A DNA stretch of 32,372 nt from positions 6,337 to 38,708 of the forward strand of contig RCSS01000809.1 in assembly GCA_004000155.1 (NCBI GenBank). The letters are read 5' to 3'. The translations under genes were made by a program, and so were the position numbers. The notes below the pieces were generated by a model. It did not search any database and was not told where the DNA came from. It was given only the letters and a program-made list of their open reading frames with translations. The DNA is from Tubulinosema ratisbonensis (lineage: Eukaryota > Microsporidia > Tubulinosematidae). Below are positions 20,540 through 29,550 of the stretch, one piece after another. How positions within the stretch are numbered: the first letter of the stretch is position 1; every line of letters starts with the position of its first letter.

Positions 20540-22321
20540 ACTTTATTGTTTGGATATTTTTTAAAAAATTTTTTATTAATCAATAAATTTCACTAGTAAA
20601 AACCTTTTTCTACATTGCTTTACTTCTTAAATGTTTCGTATATGAAAACAGATGTTTATAAGTAAACGAAAACATAATTTTTTAATTTAAAATTACAGAT
20701 ATTAATTATTATCTACAAAGAATAAAGACGGTTGACCATTTTAAAAAGAACACTGTTGAATATATGTTTTTAAGCTAAATTTCTGTTTTAAGTTCTTGAA
20801 AATAAACAGGGTTTAATTTAATTATAATAAACATCTCTTATTTTGTGCCAATAATTAAGAGTCATATGCAAATTTATCTCAATTAAATAAACTAAAAAAT
20901 TATAAAAATACTTTAAAGATTTAAATGAGTCATAAATCACCATGCTTGTGAAAATTACAGTACTAAAGATTTATATATTTGATTTTTTTTGTTAAAATTT
21001 ATTTTTTTAGAATAAAGTTGATTTTTATCAAGTTAAATGTTCGAGATTTTTCCCTATTGTTTATGTAAATAAAAATTTATATTCTGTTTTAATAAATATA
21101 TTATACTCTCTTCTTAACATTTTTTTAATTCATAGGTTTTACTCCTTTTTTTGCATCTAATCAAAAACCTTCCACTGCTCTTTTACTTACTTGAAAGGTT
21201 GAGGTAATTGTAAATTGACATACTATTTTGTTAACTCTAAAAAACTTTGTTTTAAATAGAAAAAATTAATTTAAAATAATAAATTTGTAAAGCTAACAGA
21301 AAAACCATATGAAGATTAATATTTCATTTGCAAAATAACCAAAAGATTTATATATTTGATAAATTAGAAAAATAGCACTATCGTAATTCCTTGTTTTGTT
21401 TTTTAGTATATTGTTTATTCAATTTTTTGTAAAAGTTCTCATTTTATTAATTTTTTACATCTCCTCTTTATCTTAATGATTTCGAAAATTTAAATTGGTT
21501 TAAGATTAAAGACGTAAAGTTTTTACAATTTCACAAAGTTAAAATAAACTTTTTCAAAATTATTATATATACTGTTAGATAAATAATTATCATGGTCTTT
21601 ACTGCTATAATTTTATACAATACAGAATTAAATAAAGACCTTCTATTTATTTTTAATGGTATTACAAAATGCAAACCTAAGTTTACAGATAAAAAGAAAA
21701 ATCATCTATAAAGTAAGTTTACGTTAAATAACAAAGTCGAACACAAATTTACTCATTTATGCCAATCTGACTTACCTTAAAACAGTAACATAAGATATTG
21801 TTTAGCTGAGCAGTAAGATAGCGTCTTGAAAATACCCTGATTTTAATAATTCATGTTGAGTATAAATATAAACCAAAGATTATTTAAAAGATTATACATT
21901 AAAATATCTAAGAGTCAAATTGATATTTTAATAACGAAGGCAGTAAAAAAATATTGATATAATGTACGCATTTTTATAGTTCAATTATCGCCTTTAATAT
22001 ATTGCGCTGTTAAAAAATTTATTTTTAAAAAGCTGTTTTTTATTTTTTTATAAATCATAACCAATGTTTTAATCATTAAAAAATTTTCTTTTCAAATATT
22101 TTATAGAGACGATTATGAATATAAGAGTTTAGATAAAAAACCTACTAAAACTATTTTTAAAATAAGTAAATAAAATACTTTTACGTAATGTTTGATTGTT
22201 GAATTTTTTTTTATATAAGATTTTTTATCTTATCTTGGCTCTCTCCTCATCTTTAGTATTATCTGTTAACACTCTCTATTTTTTTTATTTTCCAAACACT
22301 TTATGATAATATTTTTTGCTA
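20540..22321. other. AT-rich spacer
   Basis: 1.8 kb with no open frame of note on either strand. Slightly GC-richer spots (21120-21210, 21750-21840) give no readable protein, and any likeness of the second to the end of the dispersed repeat is too short to call. Confidence 0.6.
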
Positions 22322-22553
22322 TTGTTGACGAGAAGTTTGTACGAAGATCCTTTGCTCTGCCTTCTATGTGTAATATAAATAGCTATTCATAATAAATATA
22401 GTATAGAATATAATTCTATATAATTAGGCATATAGCAAAATACTGCTAGCCTTTCACTCACTAAATATTTTGGTAAATAAACAGTATTTTTTCTTTATTC
22501 TAAAATTTCAAAAGAAATATAAATCCTACCTACTACATTGCCTTGGTAAAAAC
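22322..22553 (+). mobile_element. 212-bp dispersed repeat, copy 3, strongly diverged
   Basis: This aligns in order with copy 1: TTGTTG, then TACGAAGATC, CTCTGCCTTCT, GCTAGCCTTTCACTCACTAAA, and finally TACCT...CCTTGGTAAAAAC. The central part has drifted to AT-rich sequence and there are indels, so this is an older insertion. Orientation is as copy 1. Confidence 0.5.
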
Positions 22554-22989
22554 TTAATTTCTTTGAAACACGGTAGTAAAAAAAGACATACTTCTTAATA
22601 AACTCTAGTGAATTAAATATACTACTCAAAAAAATATAAGAGCGATAAGAATGTTTTTTTAAAAATAAAAATTTTTAACATTTTTTGAAAAGATTCGATG
22701 AATTTAGCATGTATTCTTTACTTAAATATCAAGAATTTGTTTGAAGGCTTAGTATGTATTTGCTTATCATTACCAATTACACTTGATATATGTAATGCCG
22801 TAGATACAGAAGATATTAATTAGTTAAATTATAAATTTTATATAAAAATGATTTTCATTTAGTTGTGAAAATGTTTAAAGTTTTTCTTCTAAGGATTAAG
22901 AGTGATTTTTTAAGGTTATAATGGAAATAAAATGATTTGTTAGATTATCTGTGAAAAAAGTTTTTGAACATCATTTTTAAAAACGAGGC

Positions 22990-23127
22990 GTTTCTCTGCC
23001 TTAAAAAAATTCAAACCAGAGAATTCAGGGGTACCCAACCTAATATAATATCAAACTTTAAAAAATATTGAGTGTTCGGACGATTTATACCAAAGACACC
23101 GGTTCAAATCCCAGAAACAGTTTTTTT
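22990..23127 (+). other. tRNA-like or Pol III-like fragment (B box plus T run)
   Basis: GGTTCAAATCC at 23101-23111 matches the internal B-box / T-arm consensus, and a run of seven T (23121-23127) follows after nine bases, as after a Pol III transcript. Upstream at 22990 lies GTTTCTC, which can pair over six bases with the AGAAAC before the T run. However, the T stem does not pair well, no A box is visible, and the span is too long for a normal tRNA. At best it is a degenerate tRNA or tRNA-derived repeat. Confidence 0.2.
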
Positions 23128-23242
23128 ATTTCTATATAAAAAATCATTAGTTATCATTTAATAAAATAATATTCTTGTTAGCTCAAATAAAAACTCTTTG
23201 CCGTAATTATTGTCTGAGTTTTCGATTAAAAAATCATTAAAT

Positions 23243-24572
23243 TTAATATCCATATTTAAATATTTTTTTTCTTATAATGTTATAACCAAGCTGAAATCTT
23301 GTGTGTTTTATCCTAGTAATATCTTCTTCGTCTTTTAGTTTCTTAATTAGTAATGGTAAGCTATAACGGGCGGTATTGAAAGAAGAATTTAAAACGCTAG
23401 CTAATCTTCAATGGAGTTATTCGTCTTTGATTTATTTTCTTCAACTCAGTGTCATGCATGCCATAATTCTGGTTAAAATCTTGGGGTAGAATTAAAATTT
23501 AAAAATTTATCATAAAAATATTCATATAATGGTTTAGGGCTAAGGAAAACCTAAGACTTTCTTTTAGTTCATTAAAAGTCATTTGTAACTTATTATATTG
23601 AACAAAAGACATGAAAGGTAAGGCTTTAGTTTATGATTTAAATGTGTAATATGGTTTTGTATAAAGAAGTGAGTTTTAGGCTCTGAACTTTTCTACATAT
23701 AAAAGTGATAGTGAAAAATACAGCCAGAAATACTTATATTAGAAAAAACCTACTATAGAGTGGAAATCGACGCGTGCTCAAAGTCACATTTGATCAAGGA
23801 TGGTCTTAGATTGTTAATTAAATTATTTAAAGTTATAAAGGCTATACTGTATGTCGACTTTAGTCTATTCTTCATAACCAAAAATTCACTCAGAAATTCG
23901 TGATGATCAACTAAAGCGCTGATAGTGTATAGTTGTTGATATGAGGTAGGTACTGTCTTTAGTGTTCGGTCAACAGACCATATAAGATTGTTTAAAAGTA
24001 AAAATTATCCATATTCGAAAAAAATTTTAAAATCATTATTGTAAGTCAATGTTCTTAAATTTTCAGGCCCGTGTTGATAAAAAGGAGAGAACAAATATGT
24101 TACGCTAAGTTGCTGACTTAATTTGATAGAAAGATATATATAGAGATTAAGATTAAACACGCGGTTCTAACCTTCTTAAAGCCCTTTAAATTTTTTCAAA
24201 GTATTCCACCAATATTATTGTGTTTATATCACTTTCAACTGAAACTGAATTTATAATACTTCTGATGGAGTCTAAGATTCGGTAATTTTTTTTTCATTCT
24301 TTTAATTTCACCTTTTTACAATAAGATTATGAGAGGTCAGTGATTATGCTCAATAATCGAGCTTTCAATGTTATATGTAGTGTTTCTTTTAATTATAACA
24401 TTGCAGTTAAGATTAATATCCTTCCAAATTGATTTCTTGAGCTCAATCGTTTATTATTATGGACAAAATCATCTAAGATTAGCTGGTCGTTTTTTTGTTT
24501 TTTCTTAGTAATATACTTTATTATAAAAAATTTAAAATTATTAAAAAGTGTGACTTTTGGAACTCGAAATTA
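23243..24572 (-). pseudogene. Decayed MULE-type transposase with FLYWCH zinc finger
   Basis: Read on the minus strand, pieces in alternating frames follow the order of a Mutator-like transposase. An N-terminal FLYWCH-like part includes LILDDFVHNN, a Cys at 24405 and IIEHNH (24340-24360). The catalytic domain begins WSVDRTLKT (WSVD at 23969-23980, first acidic residue of the DDE triad) and continues YQQLYTL, VMKNRLKSTYS and IKCDFEHASIS (CDFE at 23777-23788, second Asp). It is followed by the SGCIFHYH signature (about 23708-23730), and a C-terminal part LPLLIKKLKDEED ends at TAA 23245-23243. In-frame stops and frameshifts occur throughout, so it cannot make a transposase. No clear terminal inverted repeats were found. 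The block is noticeably less AT-rich than its flanks, consistent with an inserted element. Confidence 0.7.
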
Positions 24573-25251
24573 TGCTGTGGGGATAAATATTCCGGGAACC
24601 ATATATTGTATTTTTAATTTATATTACAAACGTATTAGAGAATTATTAGCTAAAAACAAGTTGTTCTTAAATGCTTCATCTAACTAAACTACAAATTCAT
24701 CATGAGATTTACATCGCCAAAAGTTTAAGGTTATTTTAAATTCAGCATTTAAGTATAAATATTGATGCCGTTGTAAATAATTCTTAGAAATTTGAGACAG
24801 GTTTTGTTTATGTAAATATTAAATTATACAAAAATTAAGAAAAAATCCAATTGGATACTTTAAGTCTTCTTTCTAGATAATTAAGTGTTTATTAACGTAG
24901 AAAAATTCGCAAAGCAAAAAAGGGAATACTTTTATTAGTTCTAGTAAATTGTATGATTTGTTTAATTTTTATTTGTATAATTTCTTAATTCTTCATCTTA
25001 ATCAATAAAAGCACTTGCCTATTCTGCTTAAATGATATTTTCACATTCAAAAAGACCCAATAAATAAAAAAAAACATACAATATTAACTTATATCATTTT
25101 AAATTATGTTAGACTAGTGATTTTGTTTTTAAAAAATAAATAAAAATATAAACATTTTGGAATTCATCTTAATATCTAATTTAAAAAAAGAACTTAAAAA
25201 TTTTCTTGATAAGAGATAACAAAAGTATAAATTTTGAAATTTAAAGCAGCC
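24573..25251. other. Spacer between the MULE remnant and the next family member
   Basis: 680 bp of mainly AT-rich sequence. The first ~40 bases (CTGTGGGGATAAATATTCC near 24575) are GC-richer and may still be part of the MULE, either its 5' region or its end, but no inverted partner is seen near 23.1-23.2 kb. Nothing else is supported. Confidence 0.5.
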
Positions 25252-27069
25252 ATGCTTCTGCTCATGATTATAATAAACAAAAGTATTTGTTCCAAAAGAA
25301 ATTTCAGATCTTCCGAGGAAGAAATGTCTAAAAAAATAAAATATGATTATACAACAAATTCTAGCAATACAGAATATAGCGAAAGTTTGGATAAATATGC
25401 TCCGAATCTGTATCAAAGCCTTCCATTAGCATCTATTTCAAGAGAAGAATCTTTAAAAAGTAAAAAACACTCAATAAATATAGAAATTACATATGACGAA
25501 GTAGTTGAAGCAATTTTAAAAGTTGACCCAGAATTTTCTTTTATTTTTGAAAAGTCGCCAGAAGCTTGTACGTCACAAGAAATGTATCCCAATGAAAAAA
25601 CATCGTTTAATATTCAATCTAAAGATCATTTATTATCATCAACAGAAGTATCTCAAAATGAAAAAACCACAAATTTGTATCAAAATAATGATCACCAAAA
25701 CATAAGTTTAAAGGCCACAAATCAAGATTCAGAAGACTCTTTTGAATCTGATAGCAAAGAAAGTAGCGATTCAGATGAATTACAGGAAGACGATAATGAA
25801 TTTATTATAGTTGAAAATGAAGAATTAAGTATGACGGGTATAGCATCAGAAAACAACGAGAATAGTTGCGGTAAAGATAATATCCTTAGTTCAACTAATC
25901 CACAAATATCAGTTTCGAATAATAACGAAATATCGTTTAACAAAACATTCAATAGAAACACAAAATATAATAACGAAATAACAGTTGAATTATCTAAAAT
26001 TATAAAAATAAAAATTGTCGAGGCCACCAAAGCATTTGAGGACAATTTCTTTTTTAGATTAAACAAAGTTTACTTTTTTTTAACTAAGACATTGTTTTTT
26101 GATCTTGTTTTTTGGAGTGAAAAGTCACAAGATAATGAAAACTCAAGGTCGTTTCAAGAAATAACCCAGTTTTTTCAACTCTACATTAAAAACAAAAGCT
26201 TAGAAGAAAACCTAATAAAAATCATAGAAGAAAGAAAAGAAGAAACGAATTTTAATGATTCGATAAAAAATTTTAACACACTGTTTAAAATGTTTATGGA
26301 AAAAATAAAATATTTGATCAGCACTAAAAGAAAGAATTATTTTCAAATTAAAACTACAGATAAACATGGGAATAAAAAAATCGATATTAATAAATATATT
26401 CTAATGCAGATGACTAAGCTGAAAAAAGATAAGAAAACGAGCATTTTATTTTTACTTTTCCCTGAATTGGATTATTTTTTCCAAGAAATAACTTCTCTTG
26501 ACAAATTTAATGATTGTTTTAGACTATGTCATTTGGTTTTTTCAATTGTTATCATGAAATTTTATTATATGAGAGATACTCTAAAAAGTACTGTTTTGGA
26601 AGGAAGTCAAATTACTCAATGGCTAATAACAGATTCTGACATTATTATGACATTCATTTTTGAAACCAGGTGTGTTCTTGCATTTTTTGGATTCAATTTA
26701 TTTACTGATAGATCAAAACAAAAGATTTTATTATCTAGAGCCTTTATTGCATTCTTAAAGGTTACAAAAATGAGAGTTTCAGAGGACACGAGCATATTTT
26801 ATGGTAATTTTTTAACAATAAAAGATGAACAGGGGACTAAATTATTTGACAATTTTGTAAAAGCAAAGAAAGACTATAAATATTATGAAATCATATCATT
26901 CTTTGATCAAGAAATTAATATTTTTTATAAAATAAACTCAACAAATCAAACAGAAACAGAACGGTTTAAAAATAATGTTGTATTAAATAATATTAAAAGA
27001 AAGGCGGAGAATTCTAAGAAAGATTTAAGAGAATTAACTACAGTATTTATAGATTATTTTTTACAGTAA
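25252..27069 (+). CDS. Intact member of the C-x-K-R secreted-type family (605 residues)
   Basis: The start is taken at ATG 25252. An upstream in-frame TTG (25234) would add six residues before the leader and is unlikely. The leader MLLLMIIINKSICSKR has the family Cys-Ser-Lys-Arg at residues 13-16, followed by EEEMSKKIKYDY with the basic patch. A polar region leads to a dense acidic-serine tract from residue 159 to about 184 (DSKESSDSDELQEDD), typical of casein-kinase-2-like sites. The conserved domain runs from about residue 245: LFPE at 402-405, FIFETRC at 468-474, AFFGFNLF at about 477, RAFIAFL at about 496, and a Lys/Leu-rich C-terminal helix. It is most similar to the broken copy at 15736 (shared WLI-[ST]-DS and FFGFNL). 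Function unknown. The leader suggests entry into the secretory pathway, and Lys-Arg could be a kexin-type processing site. Confidence 0.8.
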   Translation: MLLLMIIINKSICSKRNFRSSEEEMSKKIKYDYTTNSSNTEYSESLDKYAPNLYQSLPLASISREESLKSKKHSINIEITYDEVVEAILKVDPEFSFIFEKSPEACTSQEMYPNEKTSFNIQSKDHLLSSTEVSQNEKTTNLYQNNDHQNISLKATNQDSEDSFESDSKESSDSDELQEDDNEFIIVENEELSMTGIASENNENSCGKDNILSSTNPQISVSNNNEISFNKTFNRNTKYNNEITVELSKIIKIKIVEATKAFEDNFFFRLNKVYFFLTKTLFFDLVFWSEKSQDNENSRSFQEITQFFQLYIKNKSLEENLIKIIEERKEETNFNDSIKNFNTLFKMFMEKIKYLISTKRKNYFQIKTTDKHGNKKIDINKYILMQMTKLKKDKKTSILFLLFPELDYFFQEITSLDKFNDCFRLCHLVFSIVIMKFYYMRDTLKSTVLEGSQITQWLITDSDIIMTFIFETRCVLAFFGFNLFTDRSKQKILLSRAFIAFLKVTKMRVSEDTSIFYGNFLTIKDEQGTKLFDNFVKAKKDYKYYEIISFFDQEINIFYKINSTNQTETERFKNNVVLNNIKRKAENSKKDLRELTTVFIDYFLQ

Positions 27070-28317
27070 TTAAACAGGTATTTCACGTACCTTTTTTAAG
27101 AAAATATTAACTAAAGTATTTTTTCACATAAGATATAATAAAATTATAATTTCTAATAAAATTTAAAACCCATTAAGTCAGATGTATTATAAACCCCAAA
27201 TTTTAACTTAAACCCCTGAAAAATTTCATTTAAATATAACATTGTATAAATTATATCTTTTTGGTAGTTTTGACTTAAAACTTATTTTTGTTTTTTTATT
27301 TTACAGGTTTCATCAGGTATTTCATAAATTATAAATTATCTAGCATAGTAATTTTTCACTATTTTTTTTAATTTATTTCAAATATAAAATATAACACCCA
27401 TACAACCCTAATTGATCGAAAATATTAATTTTTTGCTGTTGATACATTATGTAACATAAGTAATTGTCTAGAATATCATATTCTGAATAAATTGTGTTCT
27501 ATAAATTAATGTTTAAAAATGGTTTGTCTAAATTGAAATAACAACACCTCATTTTTAGCATTTTGACAAAAAAAATATAATTTTATTTAGCTATTAATAT
27601 ATTTGTTTTTTCTAATTCTTGCTATTCTATATTTTTTAAATATCATTTTATTTGTCTAATAAAATAATTACTCTGTTACAAACTTTTTAAAATCTTTTTT
27701 TATTCCATCATGCAGGAATTATAAGTATTTATATCCTTATATAAACCAAGTCCTTATGGCCAGATTGTAATTTTTGTTGACATTTTTTTACTAGTTAGAT
27801 TACACATGTTCCTTTCAAACGGAACATTCTTTTATAATTAACTGACTAAGGTAAAATAATCTATATTTATGGTTTAAAATGTGATCTTGGTTATTATTTA
27901 TTCAATTTGTCTCTCTTATTCTTCCACGATAAATTCTTAGGGTAAGAACTAAATTTTATCGATAATGAAATAACTCGATTAAAATTTAAAACCTTCTATT
28001 TTAAGACATTTTATAAATCTAAAGTTATGTAAAACGTTAACGTCTTAAATATTTTTATTTTAAAAACTTATTTATTTTTTGAATGAAATATAAAACTACT
28101 ATTTTTAAATCTAAAATTATAATTTAAGGGATAATTCGAGCGTACCAATGAAAGTTTAAAATAACTTTTAGATTTATAAATACACACTAATTCAAAACAA
28201 TTATAATTGTTATTTAATGGTTAAAAAATAAGCATACTATATCAAGATAAGAGCCATTTTAAAATACTAGTATTTTTAACTTAATTAAAAAATAAATTTA
28301 AAAATTATTATTTTTTA
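27070..28317. other. AT-rich spacer
   Basis: 1.25 kb without a readable gene. A small hairpin, ATGTTCC / GGAACAT with an 8-base loop, lies at 27806-27827. This spacer separates the gene-family region from the eS17 region. Confidence 0.6.
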
Positions 28318-28686
28318 TTAATTTTTTGTCTCTGGTAAAACATAATTACCCATATAACAGTAATCCTTAATCATTTGCATGGTGACAGGATCTACTTCTA
28401 CCTTATCAACATCCATAACAGACTTAGAAGGAACAAGATTCTCCTTTTTAATCCTCTCTTCCTCATGTTTCTTAATATAAATACTCTTCACTGTTCCTTT
28501 TTGGATACGTTTGTAAAGCCTTGTCACATATCCTATGACCTGGTTACGAAGTTTCTTAGTGTGAATCTGGGTAACATCCCTGACTACCAATTTGTTATGG
28601 TAGAAATCGTTGCTAAGTTTTGAGTAAAATTTTTCTACGATTGTGGCTGCTGCATTTTTAACTGTTTTATTTTTAACTTGGCCCAT
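28318..28686 (-). CDS. RPS17: 40S ribosomal protein eS17 (RPS17)
   Basis: 122 residues, a normal length for compact eukaryotic eS17 (about 120-135). The small-subunit protein eS17 sits near the beak and head of the 40S. Recognisable segments: the start GQVKNKTVKNAA, the VEKFYSKLSNDFYHNK region, KKLRNQVIGYVTRLYKRIQKG (central helix and turn), EEERIKKENLVP, and VDPVTMQMI near the end. The ATG at 28686-28684 directly follows ACCCTTA (28693-28687 on the minus strand), which fixes the start. It is transcribed away from the gene at 28834, with 147 bp between the two starts. The antisense open frame across it is a shadow. Confidence 0.95.
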   Translation of the reverse strand: MGQVKNKTVKNAAATIVEKFYSKLSNDFYHNKLVVRDVTQIHTKKLRNQVIGYVTRLYKRIQKGTVKSIYIKKHEEERIKKENLVPSKSVMDVDKVEVDPVTMQMIKDYCYMGNYVLPETKN

Positions 28687-28693
28687 TAAGGGT
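28687..28693 (-). promoter_or_regulatory. ACCCTTA block directly before the eS17 start
   Basis: ACCCTTA abuts the ATG with no gap. Blocks of this kind before ribosomal protein genes are an established microsporidian feature. The diverging gene at 28834 has TATCCTTA in the same place. Confidence 0.55.
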
Positions 28694-28730
28694 AAAAAAT
28701 ATTTTATTACAAAAAAATAATTAATAGATT

Positions 28731-28824
28731 ATTTTTTTATTTTTTTATTTTTTTATTTTTTTATTTTTTATTTTTTATTTTTTATTTTTTATTTTTTATT
28801 TTTTATTTTTTATTTTTTATTTTT
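28731..28824. repeat. T-rich minisatellite in the shared eS17 / 28834 upstream region
   Basis: Four units of ATTTTTTT (8 bp) are followed by about eight units of ATTTTTT (7 bp). The unit-length switch occurs at about 28763. The tract fills most of the 147-bp divergent spacer and ends about 10 bases before the plus-strand start. It may be a nucleosome-excluding poly(dA:dT) promoter element and is likely to vary in length between isolates. Confidence 0.7.
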
Positions 28825-28825
28825 C

Positions 28826-28833
28826 TATCCTTA
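28826..28833 (+). promoter_or_regulatory. TATCCTTA block directly before the start at 28834
   Basis: TATCCTTA abuts the ATG at 28834 as ACCCTTA abuts that of eS17 on the other strand, supporting this start and the gene's expression. Confidence 0.5.
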
Positions 28834-29550
28834 ATGTATTTTCTAAAAAATATAAAAACAAATGAAAATTTAAAAATAAAAGAAGTATCAAACAGAACAT
28901 TTCTCACATCAGAGAAAATGAAATCAAAAGAAAGTATCCTTCCATACAACCTATTTTACTTTGATACACAAGAAATACTTCCTAATAAATTTATAAAACT
29001 AAAACACTTTCTTTTTCAACCAAAAATAGGCCCATCTTGTGAGACTGATAGATCTATAAATAATTTCAGGGTACTTCCTAAAAAATCAAAAATACCATCA
29101 GAGAAATCTACTAATGCATTAATCCCAGTAGAAGTTTATTCCCAAGTACTTCCTTCTTTGGATTACTCTTCTGACACATTGGAAGGATACTTCAAAATAG
29201 AAAAAATGTTATCAAAGAAATTGTTAAAATCAATCAAAAAACATTCTTTTGATGAAGAATTATCACTGAAACAAAAAATACTATTTTTCTTCCAAGAGGC
29301 AGAAAAAAATGTTTTTTTAAGTAAAGAAATGAAGGAAGAATACGGCACTAAAAGTAAACTTAATAAAGATAGGATTAATGTTATGATAATTATATTTACA
29401 CTTATGGTTAATGGTTGGGAGTGTGATTTAGAAAAGTTTAGTAAAATAAGAAGATTGAATGATTTACTTAAATTAGTGGGATGTAAAGTGATAAATAATA
29501 AAGTAAAACTTACATCAGCACCTAAGTATAAGACTATTAGAAAGAAATAA
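28834..29550 (+). CDS. Conserved-looking protein of 238 residues, possibly a reduced Pol I A49-like subunit
   Basis: An intact ATG-to-TAA frame with balanced codons, preceded directly by TATCCTTA and divergent from eS17. It has no signal peptide or membrane segment, so it is probably intracellular. The N-terminal half has SILPYNLFYFDTQ and a Pro-rich part. The C-terminal half (from about residue 125) is helical and basic, with INVMIIIFTLMVNGWECD, LEKFSKIRRLNDLLKLVGC and VKLTSAPKYK. That C-terminal order (long hydrophobic helix, short acidic loop, a helix, Leu-x-Gly-Cys, Lys-Leu-Thr-x-Pro) recalls the tandem winged-helix end of the RNA polymerase I subunit A49. This is pattern likeness only; the gene being real is much surer than the name. 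Confidence 0.7.
   Translation: MYFLKNIKTNENLKIKEVSNRTFLTSEKMKSKESILPYNLFYFDTQEILPNKFIKLKHFLFQPKIGPSCETDRSINNFRVLPKKSKIPSEKSTNALIPVEVYSQVLPSLDYSSDTLEGYFKIEKMLSKKLLKSIKKHSFDEELSLKQKILFFFQEAEKNVFLSKEMKEEYGTKSKLNKDRINVMIIIFTLMVNGWECDLEKFSKIRRLNDLLKLVGCKVINNKVKLTSAPKYKTIRKK

Noticed and set aside
25129..25416. 95-codon minus-strand frame
   Set aside because: Antisense to the leader and N-terminal part of the 605-residue family member.
28375..28623. Plus-strand open frame over eS17
   Set aside because: Pure antisense shadow of a certain ribosomal protein gene.
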